A stretch of 7,263 bases of DNA from Bacillota bacterium (GTDB taxonomy: Bacteria; Bacillota; Dethiobacteria; DTU022). Where the stretch lies: positions 1 to 7,263 of the forward strand of contig JAAZHP010000004.1 in assembly GCA_012510625.1 (NCBI GenBank), in the 5' to 3' direction. Shown in pieces: positions 1-5,749 of the stretch. Every line of letters begins with the position of its first letter. Within the stretch, counting starts at the first letter, position 1. Both the position numbers and the translations under genes were made by a program. Below the pieces are notes generated by a model, which worked only from the letters and a program-made list of their open reading frames with translations, was not told where the DNA came from and searched no databases.

Positions 1-1205
1 ACGGCCACGGTCATGCTCACAGTGGAAAGCATGCCCACGGCGGCAATGGCGATACCGTAAACCCCGGCACACTCGTAGGAAACAAGAATGGCCGCCACGA
101 TGGCCAGGATCGGAAAGACCGTACTCTTCATCCCCACGGCCAGGCCGCCGATGATATTTGTCGCCGGCCCGGTCAGTGATGATTTGGCGATGGATTGCAC
201 CGGCTTGAAATGGTCGGAGGTATAATACTCGGTAATCCATCCGATGGCTACCCCGGCCAGCAGCCCGGCTACGACCGCGTAGAAGGGACCCAAATCATTG
301 AGAAGGGATTTAGTAATAAAGAAAGATACCGCCAGGACCACCAGGGCGCTGATAATGATGCCGCGCTCAAGCACGGCGCTGAGCCGGGCCTCCTTCCGGG
401 CCCGAACAAAGAAAGAAGCGAATACCGAGGCCAGAATACCGGCAGAAGAGACCAGCAGCGGCAGCAGGACCCCGGCAAAGCCATAATCCGTAACCATGCC
501 CACGGTCATGGCGGCAATCATTGAACCGACGTAAGATTCAAAAAGATCCGCGCCCATCCCGGCCACGTCGCCCACATTGTCACCCACGTTATCGGCGATC
601 ACCCCGGCGTTGCGGGGGTCGTCTTCAGGGATGCCCGCCTCAACCTTCCCCACCAGGTCAGATCCCACATCGGCCGCCTTGGTGTAGATTCCTCCGCCGA
701 CCCTGGCAAAGAGAGCAATGGAACTGGCACCCAGGGCATAACCGTTAACGATTGCGGGATCCCTGATCCAGATGTAGAGAATACCAAGGCCGAACAGCCC
801 CAGCCCCGCGACCATCATTCCCATGATCGTTCCGCTGGAAAAAGCAATTGTCAGCGCAGGGCTAAGCCCCGAGCGGGCTGCATGGGCTGTGCGCACGTTG
901 GCGCGGGTAGCTACATTCATGCCCACATAGCCCGTTAACGCCGAAAATAAGCCCCCGACAACAAAGCAGACTGCAGTTAGCGGGTCAATAAAAATGGCCA
1001 GAACTGCCGCCAGCGCGATTACAAATATGATCAGGTAGCTGTATTCCCGCCGTAGAAAAGCCATTGCCCCCTCGTGAATGGCCCTGGCTATCTCCTTCAT
1101 CTGTGCGTTGCCGTCCCCGGCTCGTTTTATCCTGAACCAGAGCAGCAGGGCAAAAAGAAGGCCGACCAGGGCGGCAACCGGCACCCAGTACAATAAACTA
1201 TCCAT
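1..1205 (-). CDS. hppA: Membrane-bound ion-translocating pyrophosphatase, N-terminal 401 residues (runs off left edge)
   Basis: Integral membrane enzyme that hydrolyses pyrophosphate and uses the energy to pump H+ or Na+ out of the cytoplasm. I translated the frame by hand: it is open from ATG 1205-1203 to the window edge with no stop. Hydrophobic segments fall near residues 5-24, 57-75, 77-98 and 118-147. The family signature follows: GGGIYTKAADVGSDLVGKVE at 170-189, then IPEDDPRN at 192-199 and ADNVGDNVGDVAGMGADL at 204-221, which supply the acidic and lysine residues (D179, D183, K187, D205, D209, D213, D220) expected to bind Mg-pyrophosphate. An AGGAGG site at 1220-1215 supports the start. 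Family members are usually about 650-700 residues, so roughly 40% is missing. The GMGADLFESYVG stretch resembles K+-dependent and Na+-pumping members, but the Ala/Lys site that decides K+ dependence lies outside the window, so ion specificity is open. It follows purF by 142 bases on the same strand. Confidence 0.96.
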   Translation of the reverse strand, partial: MDSLLYWVPVAALVGLLFALLLWFRIKRAGDGNAQMKEIARAIHEGAMAFLRREYSYLIIFVIALAAVLAIFIDPLTAVCFVVGGLFSALTGYVGMNVATRANVRTAHAARSGLSPALTIAFSSGTIMGMMVAGLGLFGLGILYIWIRDPAIVNGYALGASSIALFARVGGGIYTKAADVGSDLVGKVEAGIPEDDPRNAGVIADNVGDNVGDVAGMGADLFESYVGSMIAAMTVGMVTDYGFAGVLLPLLVSSAGILASVFASFFVRARKEARLSAVLERGIIISALVVLAVSFFITKSLLNDLGPFYAVVAGLLAGVAIGWITEYYTSDHFKPVQSIAKSSLTGPATNIIGGLAVGMKSTVFPILAIVAAILVSYECAGVYGIAIAAVGMLSTVSMTVA

Positions 1206-1232
1206 CCCAAAAATCCTCCTTCATATGTACAA

Positions 1233-1285
1233 ATAATAGAGCATAATTTGCTTACAGGCTAATCTATTTACCTACTGAAAGTCAA
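1233..1285 (-). promoter_or_regulatory. Possible hppA promoter region (weak)
   Basis: The AT-rich gap upstream of hppA contains TTGACT at 1285-1280, a good -35-like hexamer, and TATTAT at 1238-1233, a good -10-like hexamer, both on the minus strand. They are too far apart to form one sigma-A promoter, and neither has a strong partner at 16-18 bases. At best this suggests that hppA may be transcribed separately from the purine genes. Low confidence. Confidence 0.2.
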
Positions 1286-1317
1286 AATTCCTGCTGCTAA
1301 AAAATATTTTTGCCTGT

Positions 1318-1340
1318 AAAAAAATACGGGTGCCGGCCCG
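1318..1340 (-). terminator. Short hairpin plus T-run after purF, possible intrinsic terminator
   Basis: Starting 7 bases after the purF stop, the minus strand reads CGGGCCGGCACCCG (1340-1327), a 4-bp CGGG/CCCG stem with a 6-base loop, followed at once by TATTTTTTT (1326-1318). The T-run is convincing but the stem is short, so termination would be partial. If real, it separates the purine transcript from hppA. Confidence 0.35.
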
Positions 1341-1347
1341 GAAAAAT

Positions 1348-2721
1348 TTAACGAACCGGATAAGAGCCGGTAAAACAGGCCCGGCAAAGCCCTTCTCCTG
1401 TAAGCCCCAACGCCGCCACTGTCTCTTCGAGGCTGAGAAAGCCAATTGAATCGGCGCCGATCTCCCTGGCAATGGCCGCCGTCTCACGGCGGTGCGCGAT
1501 CAATTCATGTGACGCCGGCATATCGATACCGTAAAAGCAGGCATCGATCACCGGCGGCGAGCTGATACGCAGGTGCACTTCCCTGGCGCCCGCCCGGCGC
1601 ATGAGCCGGACCAGCTTCACGCTGGTGGTGCCCCGGACAATGGAATCATCGACGATAATCACCCGCCTGTCCCGGACAATCTTCTCCACCGCGTTGAGCT
1701 TCAGGTCAACCCCTTCCTCGCGCATTCGCTGCGTGGGCCGCAGGAAGGTGCGGCCGATGTAGCGGTTTTTAACCAGCGCCATCTCGTATGGCAAACCGGC
1801 CTGCTCAGCATAGCCCGAAGCCGCAGCAATGCTCGAATCGGGCACCCCGGTAACCATATCGGCATCGACGGGATGCTCGCGGGCCAGGCGCCGACCCAGT
1901 TCGCGCCGGATCAGGTGGACGTTTTTCCCCAGCAGGTTGCTGTCAGGTCGGGAAAAATAGATAAATTCAAAGATGCAGAGAGAAGGCTCCGCCGGGGGCA
2001 GGATCTGATAAGATCTCACCCCCCCTGCATCAAGCACCACCGCTTCTCCCGGCGCCAGGTCACGGATAAACCTCGCCCCGATGGTGTCAAAAGCGCATGT
2101 TTCCGAAGCCAGGAAATAGCCCTTCTCTCCAAGCCGGCCCAATGAAAGCGGCCTGAACCCGTGCCGGTCGCGCAAACCAATAATCTTCTTCCCGTCGCTA
2201 AGGATAAAAGCAAATGCTCCTTCCAGGAGCGGCGCCACCGCTTCCAGCGCTTCTTCCAGGCAGGGGTTGTTCTGCCGGGCAATTAGGTGTCCAAGCAGCT
2301 CGCTGTCAGTTTCTGTCTGGAAAATAGCTCCCTGCCCGGCCAACTCGTCCCGCAGCCCGGCAGCGTTCACCAGCCGCCCGTTGTGGGCGATGGCCATCTC
2401 ACCATGCCGGTAACGCAGCAGCAGGGGCTGGCTGTTCTCCGGGCCCCGCCCTTCCCCGCCGTAGGCGTAGCGGACATGGCCCAGGGCCAGTGAGCCGCGC
2501 AGCCGCTTCAGTTCTCCAGTATCGGGAAAGACTTCGGAAACGAGTCCGGGCCCCTTTTTCAACCAGATCTTGCCCCCGTTGCCTGAGCCGACGGCAATCC
2601 CCGCGCTCTCCTGGCCGCGGTGCTGCAGCGCGTAAAGAGCAAAACAGGTCAGGTATGCCATCGGCTGTCCCGCCGCCCAGCCTCCGCAGACGCCGCAGGC
2701 TTCTCTTATTGAGAGAGGCAT
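1348..2721 (-). CDS. purF: Amidophosphoribosyltransferase (glutamine PRPP amidotransferase)
   Basis: Catalyses the committed step of de novo purine synthesis: PRPP + glutamine + water gives 5-phosphoribosylamine, glutamate and pyrophosphate; cytosolic. The product is 457 residues. An 8-residue propeptide precedes C9, the expected N-terminal nucleophile of the Ntn glutaminase domain, with HNG at 113-115 and a glutamine-binding aspartate near D139. The phosphoribosyltransferase domain follows, with PRPP loop VIIVDDSIVRGTT at 354-366. C249, C395, C446 and C449 match the four [4Fe-4S] ligands of the Bacillus subtilis enzyme, so this is the oxygen-sensitive, propeptide-processed class. I chose ATG 2721 because GGGAGG lies 7 bases upstream and it gives a normal propeptide; an in-frame ATG at 2748 has no such support. 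It overlaps the end of purL by 16 bases, suggesting translational coupling. Odd points: Y87 where the family usually has threonine, and only 8 residues after the last cysteine, about 17 fewer than in B. subtilis as I recall it. Confidence 0.97.
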   Translation of the reverse strand: MPLSIREACGVCGGWAAGQPMAYLTCFALYALQHRGQESAGIAVGSGNGGKIWLKKGPGLVSEVFPDTGELKRLRGSLALGHVRYAYGGEGRGPENSQPLLLRYRHGEMAIAHNGRLVNAAGLRDELAGQGAIFQTETDSELLGHLIARQNNPCLEEALEAVAPLLEGAFAFILSDGKKIIGLRDRHGFRPLSLGRLGEKGYFLASETCAFDTIGARFIRDLAPGEAVVLDAGGVRSYQILPPAEPSLCIFEFIYFSRPDSNLLGKNVHLIRRELGRRLAREHPVDADMVTGVPDSSIAAASGYAEQAGLPYEMALVKNRYIGRTFLRPTQRMREEGVDLKLNAVEKIVRDRRVIIVDDSIVRGTTSVKLVRLMRRAGAREVHLRISSPPVIDACFYGIDMPASHELIAHRRETAAIAREIGADSIGFLSLEETVAALGLTGEGLCRACFTGSYPVR

Positions 2722-4931
2722 GGGATCGCCTCCCGGTATACTTTCCACATTCGAGCCACCGTCAGGTCAACCAGTTCCTGCCCGCCCACGGCAATGCGCA
2801 GCCTATCGCCTCCGGTCTGCCCCAGCTGAACTGCCGGAACAGCCGCCTCCCGGGCCAGCGACTCGAGCCGCTGGCTGCTGCCCGGTTTTACAGTTATCGC
2901 CACCCGTGATGGACCCTCGCCGAACAAGGTCAGCTCCGGCCGATCAGCGGCCGGCAGAGCCACAGCCGCGCCGCGCCCTCCCAAAAGGCAGCATTCCGCC
3001 AGGGCCACGGCCAGTCCTCCTCCTGATATGTCTCTCGCGCAGCCGGGCAGACCTTCCCCGATTATCCGGCGAAGCAACTCCTGCAGCCGCCTCTCCAGTT
3101 CCAGGTCAATCTGCGGCAGCGCCCCGGCAACCCGGCCGCGGCAGCTCTTCAAGTACTGGCTGCCGCCGAGGGAAATGGAACTAGCACCAAGCAGGTAAAT
3201 GAGATCACCGTCCCGGCTGAAGCCCGGGCTGCAGCTCTTCGCCGCATTTTCCTGGAGCCCCACCGCACCGATGACCGGCGTGGGGTAAATCGCCTCACCC
3301 TCTACTTCATTGTAGAAGCTCACGTTGCCGCCAACAACCGGCAGCGACAGCGCCCGGCAAGCGTCAGCAATCCCCTCAACCGCCTGCTTAAACTGCCAGT
3401 ATACCTCCGGCTTCTCCGGGTTCCCAAAGTTAAGGCCGTCGGTAATTCCCAGCGGCTCCGCCCCGGCGCAGGCCAGCAGGCGCGCTGCCTCGCAGACGGC
3501 AAAAATTGCTCCGCGGTAGGGATCGAGGTATACCAGGCGCCCGTTTCCGGCCACCGCCATGGCCAGGGCCCGCCCATGCGGCAGCGGCAGCAGCGCTGCG
3601 CCGCCCCCTCCGGTACCTGCAGGAAGATCGCCTTCAATACTCACATCGTCGTTCACCTCTCCCCTGCCGCTCTGAATCCATGCCCTTCCCGCTACATCGG
3701 GCGAACCGAGAACTTTCAGGAGAGCCTCGTTGAGATTGTCCACCTGCGGCAGCTCCAGGGGGTCAAAAGCAGCCAGCCTGCCATAGTATTCCGGTTCACA
3801 GAAAGCGGGTTCATAAACTGGAGCCCCTTCGGCCACGCTTTTCGCCGGCACCCGGGCTACCGTCTCCCCATGATGCTTTACCGTAACCATCCCGTCTCCG
3901 GCAACCCGGCCGATTACCGTGCAGGAGAGCCCTCGCCTCTCAAAAGCCGCGGCAGCCTCTGCCCGCTTTTCCGGCTCAACGATCAAGAGCATCCGCTCCT
4001 GCGATTCCGAGGTGAGGATCTCGTAAGCGGTCATCCCCTCTTCGCGCAGCGGCACCAGGTCCAGCTCCAGCTCGATCCCGCTGCCGGCCCGGGCTGCCGT
4101 CTCGGTAACGGCGCAGGTCAGGCCGGCGCCGCCGAGGTCCTGCACCCCCACGGCCAGGTCTTTTTCAATCACCTCCAGGGTCGCTTCCAGCAGCGCCTTC
4201 CCCAGGGCGGCATCACCCACCTGCACAGGCGGGCGCTCCTCTTCCTCGATCTCCGCGGTAAGCTCCACCGAGGCAAAGGTGACGCCGTGGATCCCGTCGC
4301 GGCCCGTAAGCGCCCCGGCCAGCAGGACCAGGTTCCCCTCCCCGGAAGCCCGCCCCCGCATTAGCCGCTCTACCGGCAGCAAGCCCACGCACATGGCGTT
4401 GACCAGGGGATTCCCCCGGTAGCACTCTTCAAAGTAAATCTCGCCCCCGGCAACCGGAATTCCTGTCTCCTTGGCGTACCAGTTTATTCCGGCAACCGCC
4501 CTCTCAAAAAGATAGCGGCTGCGACGGTCCTCCAGCGGCCCGAAGCGCAGCGAGCCGAGCAAGGCTGCCGGGCGCGCCCCCATGGCCACGATGTCGCGGA
4601 TAATCCCGCCGGCGCCCGTAGCCGCGCCCTGGAAAGGCTCCACCGCCGTGGGGTGATTGTGGCTCTCGATCTTGAATGCCGCCCCCAGGCCGCCCCCAAG
4701 GTCAACCACTCCGGCGTTCTCCCCCGGCCCCTGGAGCACGTGGGGCCCCTCTACCGGCAGCATGCGCAGCGCCGCCCGGGAATGCTTGTAGCTGCAGTGC
4801 TCCGACCACATCACGCTGTAGATGTTCAGCTCCACCAGGTTCGGTTCGCGCCCCAGATCCTTCCTGATGCGTTCATATTCACCTTCAGTCAGTCCCAGCT
4901 GCCGCCAGGGCTGTTCGTCTTTTGCATTCAT
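2706..4931 (-). CDS. purL: Phosphoribosylformylglycinamidine synthase subunit PurL (small form)
   Basis: ATP-dependent FGAM synthetase subunit: FGAR + ATP + ammonia gives FGAM + ADP + phosphate, step four of purine synthesis. At 741 residues it is the small Bacillus/archaeal form, which receives ammonia from the glutaminase PurQ through PurS; there is no C-terminal glutaminase domain. Visible motifs are SVMWSEHCSYK at 39-49 (H45 is the likely catalytic histidine), IESHNHP at 88-94, GAATGAGGIIRD at 102-113, VQDLGGAGLT at 263-272, SESQERM at 308-314, ITDGLNFGNPEKPE at 496-509, VVGGNVSFYNE at 532-542 and DISGGGLAVALAE at 634-646. The start is ATG 4931, with AGGGAGG 7 bases upstream; an in-frame ATG at 4997 would add 22 unrelated residues. 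It lies 93 bases after purE and overlaps purF by 16. Residues 421-463, at the start of the second half, are unusually diverged. Neither purS nor purQ is in the window. Confidence 0.97.
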   Translation of the reverse strand: MNAKDEQPWRQLGLTEGEYERIRKDLGREPNLVELNIYSVMWSEHCSYKHSRAALRMLPVEGPHVLQGPGENAGVVDLGGGLGAAFKIESHNHPTAVEPFQGAATGAGGIIRDIVAMGARPAALLGSLRFGPLEDRRSRYLFERAVAGINWYAKETGIPVAGGEIYFEECYRGNPLVNAMCVGLLPVERLMRGRASGEGNLVLLAGALTGRDGIHGVTFASVELTAEIEEEERPPVQVGDAALGKALLEATLEVIEKDLAVGVQDLGGAGLTCAVTETAARAGSGIELELDLVPLREEGMTAYEILTSESQERMLLIVEPEKRAEAAAAFERRGLSCTVIGRVAGDGMVTVKHHGETVARVPAKSVAEGAPVYEPAFCEPEYYGRLAAFDPLELPQVDNLNEALLKVLGSPDVAGRAWIQSGRGEVNDDVSIEGDLPAGTGGGGAALLPLPHGRALAMAVAGNGRLVYLDPYRGAIFAVCEAARLLACAGAEPLGITDGLNFGNPEKPEVYWQFKQAVEGIADACRALSLPVVGGNVSFYNEVEGEAIYPTPVIGAVGLQENAAKSCSPGFSRDGDLIYLLGASSISLGGSQYLKSCRGRVAGALPQIDLELERRLQELLRRIIGEGLPGCARDISGGGLAVALAECCLLGGRGAAVALPAADRPELTLFGEGPSRVAITVKPGSSQRLESLAREAAVPAVQLGQTGGDRLRIAVGGQELVDLTVARMWKVYREAIPCLSQ
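2729..2734 (-). promoter_or_regulatory. Ribosome binding site that decides the purF start
   Basis: GGGAGG on the minus strand, 7 bases before the ATG at 2721 and inside the purL coding region. It favours the 457-residue PurF over the longer frame starting at 2748 and gives the cysteine nucleophile a normal short propeptide. Confidence 0.8.
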
Positions 4932-4938
4932 TGGTTTT

Positions 4939-4945
4939 CCTCCCT
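4939..4945 (-). promoter_or_regulatory. Ribosome binding site that decides the purL start
   Basis: AGGGAGG on the minus strand with a 7-base spacer to ATG 4931. The longer in-frame start at 4997 would run through this site, so the shorter protein beginning MNAKDEQPW is preferred. The rest of the purE-purL gap (5024-4946) shows no clear hairpin or promoter and is too short for a purS gene. Confidence 0.8.
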
Positions 4946-5024
4946 GTGGTTGCAGTAACACTGCCGGCCAAGTTCCCTGTGTAAATCTTCTCAACACCCG
5001 TTTATTATGGTTTGGGAAATGATC

Positions 5025-5582
5025 TTAATCCGGTGGCCTCTCCTCTCCGGGATGAAGAACCCGGTCGCCGGCCTTATACCGGTGAAAACCTACCCGGCGT
5101 AAGCGCTCGTCTTTCTCCTCGATCTGCGCCGCCATCTCCCGGCGGTATCGAACCAGCTGTTCCTGCAGTCCCCTGTTTTCCAGGGCCAAGATCTGCACCG
5201 CCATCAGGCCGGCATTGAAAGCGCCGTTTACAGCCATCGTGGCCACCGGTACGCCGCGGGGCATTTGGACAATGGCCAGGAGAGAATCGACCCCCCCCAG
5301 GTGAGGCGTGGACACAGGCACCCCGATTACCGGAAGCGCGGTCAGCGAAGCGATCACCCCGGGCAGGTGGGCGGCTCCGCCGGCGCCGGCGATAATCACC
5401 TTCAAACCGGCCTCCGCGGCGCCCCGGGCATAGCGGGCTACCATCTCGGGATGGCGGTGCGCGCTGGCAATAACCGCTTCATAGGCAACACCAAAGCGCT
5501 CCAGCGCAGCGCCCGCTTCGGCCATCACCGGCAGGTCCGAATCGCTGCCCATGACAATGCCCACTTCCGCTTGTGCAGACAT
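5025..5582 (-). CDS. purE: N5-carboxyaminoimidazole ribonucleotide mutase, class I PurE
   Basis: Converts N5-CAIR to CAIR in de novo purine synthesis; a cytosolic enzyme, normally an octamer, fed by the ATP-dependent PurK in most bacteria. The 185-residue product shows the class I signatures: MGSDSDLPVM at 11-20 (phosphate/ribose binding), ASAHRHPE at 39-46 with H42 as the catalytic histidine, AGAGGAAHLPGV at 65-76, and GVDSLLAIVQMPRGVPVATMA at 97-117. The usual SAHRTP motif reads SAHRHP here. ATG 5582 is preceded by GAGGTGA at 5593-5587, complementary to the 16S rRNA 3' end. Class I enzymes are usually about 160-170 residues; this one carries an extra basic, proline-containing tail from about 164 to 185. 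purK is not in the window, so N5-CAIR must come from a gene elsewhere. It sits between the permease gene and purL. Confidence 0.96.
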   Translation of the reverse strand: MSAQAEVGIVMGSDSDLPVMAEAGAALERFGVAYEAVIASAHRHPEMVARYARGAAEAGLKVIIAGAGGAAHLPGVIASLTALPVIGVPVSTPHLGGVDSLLAIVQMPRGVPVATMAVNGAFNAGLMAVQILALENRGLQEQLVRYRREMAAQIEEKDERLRRVGFHRYKAGDRVLHPGEERPPD

Positions 5583-5620
5583 TCCATCACCTCAAAAATG
5601 CAGGACTTTCCTTATATTCT

Positions 5621-5660
5621 TTAAATCCCCCTAAATCCCCCTTTAATAAAGGGGGACTTA
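5621..5660. repeat. REP-like inverted repeat with tandem TAAATCCCCC units
   Basis: On the plus strand TAAATCCCCC occurs twice in tandem (5622-5631 and 5632-5641). The second copy enters a hairpin, TCCCCCTTT (5636-5644) pairing with AAAGGGGGA (5648-5656) around a 3-base loop, 9 perfect base pairs. It lies in the permease-purE gap, about 40-75 bases before the purE start. From memory, palindromes of this CCCCCTTT/AAAGGGGG kind are scattered between genes in many unrelated bacteria, so this looks like a dispersed REP/MITE-type element and not a purE-specific operator. There is no T-run on the minus strand that would make it an intrinsic terminator. Confidence 0.6.
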
Positions 5661-5698
5661 AAAACCCTTTGGAAGAGGTCTGGAAATAGAAAGCCGAT

Positions 5699-5730
5699 GG
5701 GGCTGTACTGAAAGGCTTTGGCACAGCCCC
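5699..5730 (-). terminator. GC-rich hairpin after the permease gene, possible partial terminator
   Basis: GGGGCTGT (5699-5706) and ACAGCCCC (5723-5730) form a perfect 8-bp stem with a 16-base loop, beginning 19 bases beyond the permease stop. On the minus strand it is followed by ATCGGCTTTCTATTTCC, which is T-rich but not a clean T-run. It could act as a weak terminator or a stabilising 3' end that lowers purE-purL-purF transcription relative to the permease. It could also be a remnant of a mobile-element end; no transposase is near. Confidence 0.35.
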
Positions 5731-5749
5731 GTTACAATTCAACCCACTT

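Noticed and set aside
195..748. Short overlapping plus-strand frames at the left edge
   Set aside because: The minus strand here encodes the highly conserved pyrophosphatase signature without interruption, so the plus-strand frames are incidental.
1573..2145. Open frame of 190 codons on the plus strand inside purF
   Set aside because: Antisense to conserved PurF sequence, of odd composition and without family resemblance; a shadow of codon bias.
2722..2748. 9-residue N-terminal extension of PurF from ATG 2748
   Set aside because: GGGAGG at 2734-2729 lies inside it and points to ATG 2721, which gives a normal propeptide before C9.
3543..3671. Compensating frameshifts as an explanation for the diverged PurL segment
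   Set aside because: I compared the alternative-frame translation of this region and saw no return of the usual PurL residues, so real divergence is the simpler reading.
3576..4364. Open frame of 262 codons on the plus strand inside purL
   Set aside because: It lies opposite a fully conserved purL region, has no recognisable domain, no good ribosome binding site, and is the kind of frame that GC-rich coding DNA produces by chance.
4932..4997. 22-residue N-terminal extension of PurL from ATG 4997
   Set aside because: It reads through the strong ribosome binding site at 4945-4939, and the extra residues do not resemble PurL.
5583..5749. Insertion-sequence remnant in the permease-purE gap
   Set aside because: The GGGGCTGT ends resemble some IS termini, but they are 32 bases apart with no transposase and no visible target duplication; a hairpin is sufficient.
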